Part shown: positions 18,209 to 26,724 of the stretch, in pieces
Layout of the letters: each line of letters opens with the position of its first letter
Numbering within the stretch: the stretch's first letter is position 1
Assembly: GCF_900106745.1 (NCBI RefSeq)
Contig: NZ_FNNV01000023.1
Span: forward strand, 34,157-98,156
Direction of reading: 5' to 3'
Length of the DNA: 64,000 nucleotides
DNA from: Paenibacillus sp. CF384
GTDB taxonomy: Bacteria > Bacillota > Bacilli > Paenibacillales > Paenibacillaceae
Notes under the pieces: model-generated
What the model was told of the DNA's origin: nothing
What the model saw: only the letters and a program-made list of their open reading frames with translations
Databases searched by the model: none
Program-made: the position numbers and the translations under genes

Positions 18209-19318
18209 ATGACGATTACGGTTCCAGTACTTGGAAAGCGCGATTTGAACCGCGCACTGCTCGCGAGGCAAATGCTGCTGAAGCGCGTCAATCTGCCGGC
18301 ATTGGATGCGATAGAGCGATTAGTCGGATTGCAGGCCCAAGCTCCGAATTCCCCTTATTACGGTTTGTGGGCGCGGCTCGAAGATTTCAGGCAGGAAGAA
18401 TTGAGCCAGCTTCTGCAAGAACGAAAGGCCGTTCGCATCGCGCTGATGCGCTCGACCATCCATTTGGTGTCCGCTCGCGATTGTTTGGCTTTAAGACCAT
18501 GGGTACAAGCCGTTCTTAACCGTGGATTAAAAGGTTCATTCGGCAAACTTCTTACTGGTTTAGATGAGCAGGAACTTGCTGATGCAGGCCGCGCGCTGGT
18601 CGAGGAACAGCCGATGACTTCGAACGAGCTTGGCAAGCGGCTTAGCGAGAAATGGCCGGACCGAGATCCCGAAGCTCTTGCAGCCGCCACCCGAAATTCA
18701 GTTCCGCTTGTCCAATTGCCGCCTCGCGGCCTTTGGGGTGAAAGCGGACAAGCCACTCATACTTCTGCAGAAGCATGGTTAGGACAGACGCTTTCTTCCG
18801 AACCGGAGGCTGAGGAGATGATCCTCCGCTATCTGTCTGCCTTTGGCCCGGCTTCCGTGAAAGATATGCAGACATGGTCGGGTTTAACGGGGCTGCGCAG
18901 CGAATTCGAGAAGCTCCGACCTAGACTCGTTAGCTTCCAAGACGAGCTGGGGAACGAGCTGTTCGATCTGCCGGATGCGCCGCGGCCGGATGCTGATAGT
19001 CCGTCCCCAGCTCGATTGCTGGGCGAGTTTGACAATATACTCTTGTCGCATGCTGATCGTACGCGAATTATTGATGATGCTTATCGTAATCGCGTATTTA
19101 CGAAGAACGGCATCATCCGATCGGTTATCCTTGTTGACGGCTTCGTCAGCGGAATGTGGCATCTGAATCGGGGAAGCGGGAAGAGGGCTGTGCTAACCAT
19201 TGAACCATTCAAGAAACTTACTTCGCAGGAATGTGACGAATTAACCGAAGAAGGAGCTCAACTACTGAAATTCGTAGCTGGTGAGGACGAAGCTCATGAC
19301 ATTCGGTTCAACTATTAG
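18209..19318 (+). CDS. AlkZ-like winged-helix DNA glycosylase candidate (HTH_42 family)
   Basis: 369 residues of the winged-helix HTH_42 family. The segment RLVGLQAQAPNSPYYGLWAR carries Gln42-Ala-Gln44, matching the QxQ catalytic motif of AlkZ, the Streptomyces glycosylase that unhooks interstrand crosslinks and removes bulky alkyl adducts. The C-terminal LLGEFDNILLSHADR block is also typical of the family. Most such genes are annotated only as winged-helix DNA-binding protein. It is preceded by AGGAGG and followed closely by a GNAT gene, which may be a co-transcribed detoxification partner. Enzymatic role is inferred from family and motif. Confidence 0.75.
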   Translation: MTITVPVLGKRDLNRALLARQMLLKRVNLPALDAIERLVGLQAQAPNSPYYGLWARLEDFRQEELSQLLQERKAVRIALMRSTIHLVSARDCLALRPWVQAVLNRGLKGSFGKLLTGLDEQELADAGRALVEEQPMTSNELGKRLSEKWPDRDPEALAAATRNSVPLVQLPPRGLWGESGQATHTSAEAWLGQTLSSEPEAEEMILRYLSAFGPASVKDMQTWSGLTGLRSEFEKLRPRLVSFQDELGNELFDLPDAPRPDADSPSPARLLGEFDNILLSHADRTRIIDDAYRNRVFTKNGIIRSVILVDGFVSGMWHLNRGSGKRAVLTIEPFKKLTSQECDELTEEGAQLLKFVAGEDEAHDIRFNY

Positions 19319-19339
19319 CAATGGAGGGAGCTGCTTAAG

Positions 19340-20110
19340 ATGATAACGAGGCCTTGTCAGATCCGTGAGATTCATCATCTTATCGAAGAATATTCGCAGA
19401 GTCTATCTTCGCCATTCGATTCATTTCTGGAGGATCACATCGCAGCATCGTCGTTCTACGTGTTTGAAGAAGGAGCTGCATCCGTCGGCTACTATGCGAT
19501 CCATAATAGCGAAACACTAACTCAGTTCTATATCATCCGCGCATACCAGAAGCATTCACAGCGGCTATTCAGCGAAGTACTTGAACGGAATACGTTGACC
19601 TCGCTGCTTGTTCCGACCTGCGATGAACTGTTTCTAAGTCTGGCTTTAGATAAAGACTTCAAGATCGATAAACAAGCTTACTTCTTTCAAGACGGCCAGG
19701 TGGAGCAATCGGAAAGCAAGGGGACAGGAGATGAGTCATTTCGCCTTGCCGACTTCGGTGATTTACCTCAAATTGAGCAGGTTTGCGGCGATTTTCTAGA
19801 TGACTATGAGCGCCGAATTCGTAATGGAGAGCTATTCACCTACTATAGAGATACACTGCTACTCGGCGTCGGCGTTATGGAGTCATCCAAGATGATTGCA
19901 GGAGTGGCCAGCATAGGGATGTTTACGAATGAGCAGATGCGTAAGCAGGGGGTGGGGAGGAACATCATTTTGCACTTGAAAAAATGGTGTTATGAGCATA
20001 ATCTAACGCCTATATGCGGCTGTTGGTACTATAACGAAGCTTCGAAATTAACATTGGAAAGCGCGGGAATGGTTACGAAGACCAGACTGCTGAATATAAA
20101 AGTCAACTAA
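19340..20110 (+). CDS. GNAT-family N-acetyltransferase
   Basis: 256 residues. The C-terminal half has the acetyl-CoA loop motif (MRKQGVGRNIILHLKKWC) and the closing NEASKLTLESAGM segment. The N-terminal half looks like a degenerate GNAT-like or accessory domain. It starts 21 bases after the AlkZ-like gene with its own GGAGGGAG site, so they are likely one transcript. Substrate unknown; a drug or metabolite acetyltransferase fits. Confidence 0.75.
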   Translation: MITRPCQIREIHHLIEEYSQSLSSPFDSFLEDHIAASSFYVFEEGAASVGYYAIHNSETLTQFYIIRAYQKHSQRLFSEVLERNTLTSLLVPTCDELFLSLALDKDFKIDKQAYFFQDGQVEQSESKGTGDESFRLADFGDLPQIEQVCGDFLDDYERRIRNGELFTYYRDTLLLGVGVMESSKMIAGVASIGMFTNEQMRKQGVGRNIILHLKKWCYEHNLTPICGCWYYNEASKLTLESAGMVTKTRLLNIKVN

Positions 20111-20146
20111 AACCAGCCGTCATGTACAACTGCTGGCTCTATAGAA

Positions 20147-20190
20147 AATGGCGGCACTAGGTTTGTACCCGAGGCCGCCATTCCTTATTT
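20147..20190. terminator. Bidirectional terminator
   Basis: AATGGCGGC and GCCGCCATT form a nine-base-pair stem, with T-rich sequence after it in both directions (TCCTTATTT on plus; TTTCT on minus). It serves the GNAT gene and the convergent Arc-like gene. Confidence 0.75.
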
Positions 20191-20200
20191 ATGTTCCAAT

Positions 20201-20371
20201 TTAAGCATTGGGCGGCTTCTTCGGCAATCGGTCAGCCTTCTTCAACGCTTCGCGAATCAGAAATTCGAGGTGTCCATTAACGCTTCGGAATTCTTCGTTC
20301 GCCCACTGTTCTAACGCGCGATAAATTTCAGGATCCAGGCGAAGGGGAAACGCCCTCTTCTCAGTTGCGAT
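20201..20371 (-). CDS. Small Arc-like protein partner of the SPFH protein; apparent ATC start
   Basis: About 56 residues, lysine/arginine-rich, with the ribbon-helix-helix-like core AFPLRLDPEIYRALEQWANE and EFRSVNGHLEFLIREAL. Homologues that I recall begin M-A/S-E-K-K-x-FPLR and follow an SPFH gene. Here the matching position is ATC (20369-20371), nine bases after AAGGGG, a site that overlaps the SPFH stop. No ATG, GTG or TTG is in frame nearby; the only upstream ATG (20446) would add about 25 residues overlapping the SPFH gene in another frame. Either a rare ATC start or a recent start-codon mutation. Function unknown. Confidence 0.6.
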   Translation of the reverse strand: MATEKRAFPLRLDPEIYRALEQWANEEFRSVNGHLEFLIREALKKADRLPKKPPNA

Positions 20372-20384
20372 CGATATCCGCCCC

Positions 20385-21254
20385 TTAGGTGTACAAGGTG
20401 CCCGTATTGATGACAGGCGTTGCGCCTTTATCGGATACGATGGCAACCATCAGATTGTTGACCATTACCGCGCGGCGCTCCTCGTCGAGGACAATCCCCT
20501 TGTCTTCCAGTTGACGAAGAGCCATGTCGACCATGCCCACCGCTCCTTCGACGATCTTGGATCTCGCCGCTACGATTGCGGTAGCTTGTTGTCGCTGCAG
20601 CATTGCGCTGGCGATTTCTTGCGCGTATGCGAGATGAATGAGACGTGTTTCTATGATTTGCACGCCGGAAAACAACAATTTGCTCTGCAGTTCCGTCAAT
20701 AATTCGCGTGCCACATCATCCGCGTTACCTCGCAATGAAAACTGCTGCTCATCCGAAAATGTATCATACGGATATTGCGCTGCGATATGCCGAACAGCGG
20801 TTTCGCTCTGAATTTCCACGAATTTCTCGTAATTATCCACGTTGAAGGACGCTTTCGCCGTATCCATGACCTTAAATACGACTACGGCCGCAATTTCCAC
20901 CGGATTGCCTTGCGCGTCATTTACTTTGAGCTTCTGGCTCGTGAAGTTGCGTACGCGAAGTGTCACCTTTCTCTTCTCTGTGAGCGGCAGCACCATCCAT
21001 AGTCCGCTTTCGAGCACGGAACCCTTATATTTGCCGAAGAATGTGATGACTGCGCTCTCATTCGGATTCACGATGATTAACGATGATAAGCAAATCACGA
21101 GCAAGATTAATTGAACGGCTCCCAGCGCGATAAGTGAGAAATTCGGCGTTTCGTCTACTCCTTTGACGAATGTCAGAATCATCAACACGAATAACATGAT
21201 GGAAACAAATATTACGGCAAATCCATTTACGTGCCACGCTTTGTGTTCTTGCAT
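20385..21254 (-). CDS. SPFH/Band 7 domain membrane protein
   Basis: 289 residues. Two hydrophobic segments (about 12-30 and 38-60) form a membrane hairpin, followed by the SPFH core (VNPNESAVITFFGKYKGSV, then GLWMVLPLTEKRKV) and a helical C-terminus. ATG 21254 has AGGAGG six bases upstream; the frame extends nine codons further. SPFH proteins form large membrane-associated assemblies and organise microdomains or proteases. This one is coupled to a small Arc-like protein, an arrangement seen in other Bacillales but without a settled role. Confidence 0.85.
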   Translation of the reverse strand: MQEHKAWHVNGFAVIFVSIMLFVLMILTFVKGVDETPNFSLIALGAVQLILLVICLSSLIIVNPNESAVITFFGKYKGSVLESGLWMVLPLTEKRKVTLRVRNFTSQKLKVNDAQGNPVEIAAVVVFKVMDTAKASFNVDNYEKFVEIQSETAVRHIAAQYPYDTFSDEQQFSLRGNADDVARELLTELQSKLLFSGVQIIETRLIHLAYAQEIASAMLQRQQATAIVAARSKIVEGAVGMVDMALRQLEDKGIVLDEERRAVMVNNLMVAIVSDKGATPVINTGTLYT

Positions 21255-21475
21255 GGTTATCCTCCTTGTCTGTGTGGGCATCGGTCTTGATCAATTAAGA
21301 GAATCTAATATCTTTGCGATATTATTATGATATCACTTTTACCAGCTGTTTACAACTAGTGCAAGAGTCGGTTCCGACCTTAGACTAGGGGAAAACTAAA
21401 CTTCAGTCCATTAAAGTCAATCTTGATTTCCCGTAATATGTTGGCATAACTCATTTGCCAAAGGGGATTTGTTCG

Positions 21476-23581
21476 ATGTATGCGTTACTTTACGGGCTGG
21501 ATGCTCTCACTACGATCGTACTCGTTGTCTTCGGCTGGATGGCCGGAGGCAAGGCAGGGCGACTTGTTTACAGCGCGTCTTACAAGAAGCTGAAACATAA
21601 ATCAAGAACCGTTATGATCTTGTTCAGCCTGTCCTTGCTGGCGTTGGCAGGTAAAATGATCATTGCGCAGCAGCTGTATACGCAATTCGGCTGGCTGTTC
21701 TCGCAGGATCGCATTCTCCTTCAACTTCCACCGCTTCTACTTGCTGGGATGGCAAGCGGTGTCTACGGCATTCCTCGCCTCATCCGCGTCATGCGATTGC
21801 AGGCTGAGAATCAAGATATGCCGCTGGATGCGGCGGCCTACCGCCTGGCAGGCGACTCTGCTCTGATCATTCCGTTCAAAGGAATGAAGTACACCGCAAT
21901 AGCAAGCTTGTTGTTCTATTTCGTTCCGGTTGTCCCGATCAGATGGCTGGATGCGGCAGCAGTACTTCTCATTCTGCTGGTGTTCATTACGATTATGGCT
22001 TACCGTGTGCTTAGCCGCAGCAAGAGCATTCATCAACATGAGAATTGGATGCCACTGGGACGTAAGCTGCGCGCGGCCAAAGGAGTTGTCGAGATTCTAA
22101 TTGTTGTGCTGCTCGCCTTCGGTGTCTGGATGTATGAGGCGAAAGCGAGCCGTCTACCGGAAACGATGAGCATGATGACCGGAACAGCCGATTTCGGCGG
22201 AGGTATTGTCAGTGCGAGCGCTCATCAGCACGCTGCCCATGCTGTAACTACGGGCGAAGGCAGTGTCAGCGTGGAGACGTTAACCGGCCCAAGAGAGGGA
22301 GAACCGGATCGCCGATTCACGCTGACGGCAGAGAAGAAGCTGGTTCGCAGCCGTTCGGGTCAAATGGTGGAGGCATGGACGTATAACGGTCAAATTCCGG
22401 GACCGGAGCTGCGGATGCGGCAGGGGGAACTGATCGAAGTTACCTTGATTAATAACAACATTGATGCAGGCGTTACGTTACACTGGCATGGTCTGGATGT
22501 TCCCAATGCAGAGGATGGCGTAGCAGGCGCGACTCAGAATGCGGTCATGCCCGGGCAGACGCATACGTATCGATTCATCGCTGAACAAACCGGAACCTTC
22601 TGGTACCATTCGCACCAAGACTCCGCCGAGGCGGTGAAGAAAGGGTTGTTCGGTGCTTTAGTGGTGGAGGATCCTGCTGATCCTGCAACGAATTATGGGA
22701 TCGACCGGACGATCATGACCTACTCGTTAAAGAATAGCGGATTCTCCTTCGGTGCAGGAGCCGATGCGAAGATGCTCGAGCAAGTTCAAGCTGAACCGGG
22801 TACGCCGGTGCGGCTGCGTTTGATTAATACCGAGAACTGGGTGCAGCGCGCATTCACCATTGTAGGCGTTCCTTTTCAAGTAGCGGCGATCGATGGCACG
22901 GAGCTAAACGGACCAACGGATTTGAGCAGTAATACGCGTCTTGAAGTAACGACCGGCGGCCGGTATGACGTGACATTCATAATGCCGAAGACGCCGGTAT
23001 TTATTAACATCGGCAATCATGAGGAAGGCATTCTCTTTAGTATGGAGGGCAATGGTGAACCTCTTGATTTGCCTAAGAGCAGTACGATATTCGATCCATC
23101 CACTTACGGAACGCAGGAAGTACTGCCTTTTAGTTTAGACAGTCATTATGACAGAGAGTTTCTGATGGTATTGGATAATCAGTTCACGTTCTATAACGGC
23201 GGTTTCGGCGCATTGTATACCATCAATGGCGAGTTGTTCCCGAATACACCGATGTACATGGTTAAAGAGGGGGATTTGGTCAAAACCACGATTGTTAACC
23301 GCGGTATGGTGGAGCATCCCATGCATTTGCATGGTCATCATATGCTGGTATTGAGTCGCAACGGCAAGTCGGTTAGCGGCAGTCCATGGTGGTCCGATAC
23401 GCTGTACGTCGGTCCTGGCGAGCGATACGAGGTTGCTTTTCTCGCGGATAACCCAGGTATATGGATGGATCATTGTCACAATCTGGATCATGCCAAAGTC
23501 GGCATGTCGATGCATCTCGCCTACGAAGGGATTACGACACCTTTTGCTCTCGGCACGGAATCGCATAATCACCCTGAATAG
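21476..23581 (+). CDS. Membrane-fused multicopper oxidase
   Basis: 701 residues. Residues 1-225 contain about six hydrophobic membrane segments, followed by an extracellular multicopper oxidase. Copper ligands are complete: HWHG (His336, His338), WYHSHQD (His378, His380), HPMHLHGH (His614, His617, His619) and HCHNLDHAKVGM (His666, Cys667, His668, His672, Met677), giving type 1, 2 and 3 sites. It should oxidise a metal ion or phenolic substrate with reduction of oxygen outside the membrane. The integral membrane N-terminus replaces the usual signal peptide and might pass electrons or hold the enzyme near a transporter. Start ATG 21476 follows AAGGGG. Confidence 0.88.
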   Translation: MYALLYGLDALTTIVLVVFGWMAGGKAGRLVYSASYKKLKHKSRTVMILFSLSLLALAGKMIIAQQLYTQFGWLFSQDRILLQLPPLLLAGMASGVYGIPRLIRVMRLQAENQDMPLDAAAYRLAGDSALIIPFKGMKYTAIASLLFYFVPVVPIRWLDAAAVLLILLVFITIMAYRVLSRSKSIHQHENWMPLGRKLRAAKGVVEILIVVLLAFGVWMYEAKASRLPETMSMMTGTADFGGGIVSASAHQHAAHAVTTGEGSVSVETLTGPREGEPDRRFTLTAEKKLVRSRSGQMVEAWTYNGQIPGPELRMRQGELIEVTLINNNIDAGVTLHWHGLDVPNAEDGVAGATQNAVMPGQTHTYRFIAEQTGTFWYHSHQDSAEAVKKGLFGALVVEDPADPATNYGIDRTIMTYSLKNSGFSFGAGADAKMLEQVQAEPGTPVRLRLINTENWVQRAFTIVGVPFQVAAIDGTELNGPTDLSSNTRLEVTTGGRYDVTFIMPKTPVFINIGNHEEGILFSMEGNGEPLDLPKSSTIFDPSTYGTQEVLPFSLDSHYDREFLMVLDNQFTFYNGGFGALYTINGELFPNTPMYMVKEGDLVKTTIVNRGMVEHPMHLHGHHMLVLSRNGKSVSGSPWWSDTLYVGPGERYEVAFLADNPGIWMDHCHNLDHAKVGMSMHLAYEGITTPFALGTESHNHPE

Positions 23582-23586
23582 GATGG

Positions 23587-23620
23587 ATTCAACCGGCAGT
23601 TGAATTGACGTGTTCAACTG
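23587..23620. promoter_or_regulatory. Three-part alternating repeat able to form two exclusive hairpins
   Basis: ATTCAAC (23587-23593), GTTGAAT (23599-23605) and TTCAACTG (23613-23620) share one central arm, so either the left or the right hairpin can form. It lies directly after the oxidase stop and about 90 bases before the LAPF-repeat gene. No T tract follows. Confidence 0.5.
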
Positions 23621-23665
23621 ACTATTGATAGAGTAGAGCAGCCAGGCATGCTATGCTGATTGCAG

Positions 23666-23684
23666 ACAGTGCGCACTGTACAAT
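23666..23684 (+). promoter_or_regulatory. Perfect palindrome in the promoter region of the LAPF-repeat regulator
   Basis: ACAGTGCGCACTGT (23666-23679) is a perfect 14-base palindrome. Its last base starts TACAAT (23679-23684), a fair -10 box, so the palindrome would lie between -35 and -10. The next gene encodes an XRE-type DNA-binding protein, which suggests an autoregulatory operator. Confidence 0.5.
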
Positions 23685-23707
23685 CCAATAAGTGGAGGCG
23701 TTCTACA

Positions 23708-24664
23708 ATGGAAATGCGTAAGATCGGTGCTTTCATCTCCAGTCTACGAAAAAAACAAGGGATGACGCAGGCGGAATTCGCCCAGCGTTTAGGAATAAGT
23801 CATCAAGCCGTGTCCAAGTGGGAACGCGGTGAGTCGCTGCCTGATATCGGGATGCTGCCGGCAATCAGCCGGCTGCTTGAAGCGTCCATTGATGAGCTTC
23901 TCGCCGGTGAAAGCAAGATTGTACTCGTTCAGGAAACAGCATCCGTACAGTCTGCTGCTGGCGAAGAGCAATACATCATCGAGAAGCCTCAAGGTGAAGA
24001 AAGTATAGATGAAGAAGTAAGTGTGGCAATCGAAATCGAGCCCGCCGAAGCTCAGGTCGAAGAGCAGGAAGAGCAGGAAGAGCAGGACGATGATTCGAAC
24101 GATACGGATGATGACTCACATCCGAGCTTGCAAGCGATCCTTCGGTTAGCGCCTTTTCTGGGGAGCGATACGATTGATGAGATGCTCGGTTATGTGGAGG
24201 AAGGCCGTCTGAGCGCTGACGTTATTCAGGGCTTGGCCCCGTTTATCAGTAAAAGCTCCTTAGCCCGCTTGGTGGATAAGGCTGCTCTAGGAAAGCTCGA
24301 TATGCGGCAGCTAGGAGGACTTGCTCCTTTCCTAGATACCGAACAAATCGACAGGCTTGTTCTGCAAGCCGAGGAAGGCACAATTGATTGGCAGGTTGTT
24401 CAAGCCTTGGCGCCGTTCATAAGCCGGGATACGCTGGACCGTCTTGTCGATCGGATTGCCGCCGGCAGCATCGATGCCAGGCAAATTGTTGGACTTGCTC
24501 CTTTCTTATCAAGGGAAAGCATCGAGAAGCTTCTGGAGCATGTGGAGTCTGGTCTTCTTGGCGCCGACATTCTCTCCTCACTTGCACCATTCATTCATAA
24601 AGAAGCGCTGGAGAAACTAGTCCGGGGTATGCTAGAGAAGACGCTGACTCGTTCTGCTGAATAA
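23708..24664 (+). CDS. XRE-family regulator with six 29-residue LAPF repeats
   Basis: 318 residues. Residues 1-65 form a classic XRE helix-turn-helix (KKQGMTQAEFAQRLGISHQA then VSKWERGESLPD). A long acidic linker (about 75-140, rich in E and D) follows. From residue 147 six repeats of exactly 29 residues begin LAPF, at 147, 176, 205, 234, 263 and 292, the last slightly short. Odd repeats read LAPFL and even ones LAPFI. Each repeat looks like two helices split by a turn at its glycine (about position 20), so the tail should form a superhelical scaffold for ligand or partner binding. GTGGAGG precedes the ATG. No function is known to me. Confidence 0.8.
   Translation: MEMRKIGAFISSLRKKQGMTQAEFAQRLGISHQAVSKWERGESLPDIGMLPAISRLLEASIDELLAGESKIVLVQETASVQSAAGEEQYIIEKPQGEESIDEEVSVAIEIEPAEAQVEEQEEQEEQDDDSNDTDDDSHPSLQAILRLAPFLGSDTIDEMLGYVEEGRLSADVIQGLAPFISKSSLARLVDKAALGKLDMRQLGGLAPFLDTEQIDRLVLQAEEGTIDWQVVQALAPFISRDTLDRLVDRIAAGSIDARQIVGLAPFLSRESIEKLLEHVESGLLGADILSSLAPFIHKEALEKLVRGMLEKTLTRSAE
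24146..24664 (+). repeat. Six 87-bp coding repeats (LAPF array)
   Basis: Period is exactly 87 bases, checked at the first and second unit starts (24146, 24233). The nucleotide copies have diverged while protein spacing stays fixed, pointing to an old, selected duplication. Alternation of LAPFL and LAPFI suggests growth by 58-residue pairs. Confidence 0.85.
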
Positions 24665-24699
24665 GTGTATGGTTATTTACGAATCTGCGAAACCATTAT

Positions 24700-24734
24700 G
24701 CCAGGTCTCCTATCGATGGAGTCCTGGCTTTTTT
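24700..24734 (+). terminator. Terminator of the LAPF-repeat gene
   Basis: GCCAGGTCTCC and GGAGTCCTGGC pair around a seven-base loop, one mismatch, followed by six T. Confidence 0.9.
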
Positions 24735-24816
24735 GAGCGAGAAGGTTTCCTTGCATCCGGCGTAGAAGATGAGTAGTACGGGTTACTTCATTATGGTGTT
24801 ATTAAGGAGAGAACAA

Positions 24817-25659
24817 ATGAATATTCCTAATGTGCGGACAGGTCAGGAACTGATTCGAGAAATTAACGAAACTCGTGTACCTTACGGGATGCTGGCTATC
24901 TGGTTTCTCGGTCAGGTGAGTGTCATCGTCAAAGGGGGCGATACGATCGTTTATATCGATCCGTATTTGGCCGATGCGCCATATCGGCGGTTTAAGCCGC
25001 CGCTTCTGCCGGAAGAAGCGAATAACGCGGATGTTGTGCTGATCACGCATGATCATATCGATCATTTGGATCCGGATACGATACCGGGGATGGCGAAAAC
25101 CCGCAATGATACGGTGTTTGTGGCGCCGGGCTACAGCCTGAGCGCTCTTGCTGAATTCGGCGTTGCGCCGGAGCGGCGTGTTCATGCGGTGACCGGCGAA
25201 TGGCGAGAACTGCGCGGTTTGCGCTATTTGCCGATCCCGGCAGCGCATGAGGAACTGGCGTATGATCCCGAGCAGGATCATCGATTCGTTGGTTATGTGC
25301 TGAACCTAAACGGCGTGACGTTCTACCATGCCGGCGATACGACGATCTATCCCGGTCTGATCGAAACGGTGAAAGCGGAACAGGTCGACGTTGCCCTGCT
25401 GCCGATTAACGGACGCGATCCGTTCCGGCTTGCGCGTAATATCGTCGGCAACATGAACTTTCGTGAGGCGGCAGAGTTTGCGGTTGCGGCCGGGATCGAC
25501 ACGGTAATTCCGGCGCATTATGACATGTTCGAGGGCAATACGGAGCATCCGGGCCATTTCATCGACTATCTGTATGAGAATTATCCGACGCAGAAAAGCC
25601 ATATTCTGGCGCGATTTGAAAGGTATGTGTACGTTTCTGATCGAGCGCTTCAATCATAA
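24817..25659 (+). CDS. UlaG-like metallo-beta-lactamase-fold hydrolase
   Basis: 280 residues. The metal site THDHIDHLD, the later HAGDTTIYPG and the C-terminal IPAHYDMF match the UlaG (L-ascorbate-6-phosphate lactonase) branch of the metallo-beta-lactamase fold. ATG 24817 follows AAGGAGAG by six bases; upstream in-frame starts lack a ribosome site. No ascorbate genes are nearby, so the substrate is open; many family members are uncharacterised phosphodiesterases or lactonases. It converges on the AraC gene with only nine bases between stops. Confidence 0.75.
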   Translation: MNIPNVRTGQELIREINETRVPYGMLAIWFLGQVSVIVKGGDTIVYIDPYLADAPYRRFKPPLLPEEANNADVVLITHDHIDHLDPDTIPGMAKTRNDTVFVAPGYSLSALAEFGVAPERRVHAVTGEWRELRGLRYLPIPAAHEELAYDPEQDHRFVGYVLNLNGVTFYHAGDTTIYPGLIETVKAEQVDVALLPINGRDPFRLARNIVGNMNFREAAEFAVAAGIDTVIPAHYDMFEGNTEHPGHFIDYLYENYPTQKSHILARFERYVYVSDRALQS

Positions 25660-25668
25660 ACAATACTC

Positions 25669-26574
25669 TTATAGAATGCTGCACAGCTTCCGGTATTCTC
25701 GTGGAGATACGCCTTGCCATCTCTTGAATGCATGACTGAATTGATGCAAGCTGTCGTAGCCGATACGGCAGCCGATCGCCTCGATTTTCATCTCCGTTTC
25801 CCTCAAACACCGCTTGGACTCTTGATGGCGGAGATGCTGCACATATTGATTCGGGGTGACGCCGAACTGTTCTTTGAACAGACGGATAAAATGATCCTCG
25901 CTGACGTTTAATCGCTCCGCCATTACCGAATTCGGCCAAGTCAAGTGCAAGCTGACGCTTATCTCGTCGACCAGCTCCCGAAGAGCCGTCAAGTAGGCGG
26001 CGGAGGCGGTTCGCTGCGGGACGGTCTGTAATCTTAGGATCGATGCGAGCAGTTGCAGCATGGCACCTCGGCAGATAAGCTCATAGCCGGCTCTGGCAGT
26101 CGTGAATTCTTCGCAGATCAATTCCATTCCTTTCACGATTTCAACGGAAAGCGAGGTGTATTTACGTGCGAACAGCCGCTCACCATCAGCGTTTACAGGC
26201 ATACGGCAGAACAAGGCCTCTTGAACGTCGTGAGTTTCATCTACAACCATATGGATATCGGGTGTCAGCTCGAACTCATCATAGAAGTCAAAATGAATAC
26301 CGAGCAATTGGGCTCCGGCTGCTGTCGGGATTTCTATGCGATGCCTCTCGCGAGCACTTAGAAATAAGAAGTCGCCGGGGTAATACCGAATCGACTCGGG
26401 CTCGTCCTTGAAATGAACGATCATTTCCCCGGAAATGACGTACATGACCTCGAAGTCGTACAGACGTCGTTCGTTTCCTTGATAATAGGCGGAGTTCTGG
26501 TACTGGGCCCAGTGAATGCTGGGCATCCAAGTCATAGGATCAGGTTTGGTGTTGCCTTGCGATAGTACAGCCAT
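25669..26574 (-). CDS. AraC-family transcriptional regulator with cupin sensor domain
   Basis: 301 residues. The N-terminal half is a cupin (FEVMYVISGEMIVHFKDEPE and YPGDFLFLSARERHRIE), and the C-terminal half is the double helix-turn-helix (MAERLNVSEDHFIRLFKEQF and IGYDSLHQFSHAFKRWQGVS). ATG 26574 is preferred over TTG 26583, as GGGG lies ten bases upstream. It is divergent from the Gfo/Idh/MocA gene at 26.7 kb, about 150 bases apart, and probably controls it. The ligand is probably a sugar or sugar acid. Confidence 0.85.
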   Translation of the reverse strand: MAVLSQGNTKPDPMTWMPSIHWAQYQNSAYYQGNERRLYDFEVMYVISGEMIVHFKDEPESIRYYPGDFLFLSARERHRIEIPTAAGAQLLGIHFDFYDEFELTPDIHMVVDETHDVQEALFCRMPVNADGERLFARKYTSLSVEIVKGMELICEEFTTARAGYELICRGAMLQLLASILRLQTVPQRTASAAYLTALRELVDEISVSLHLTWPNSVMAERLNVSEDHFIRLFKEQFGVTPNQYVQHLRHQESKRCLRETEMKIEAIGCRIGYDSLHQFSHAFKRWQGVSPREYRKLCSIL

Positions 26575-26724
26575 TTGGTCCAAGCCCCTTAAATGAGTAG
26601 AAGTCGATAATAGACAACTTTATAGCGAAATAGAGTAAATACATCCTATAGAACCTATAGTATCATTCGAATTAGTTAGCGACAATAAACAACTATGACA
26701 TTGATCAATAGGGGGACTGGCGAT

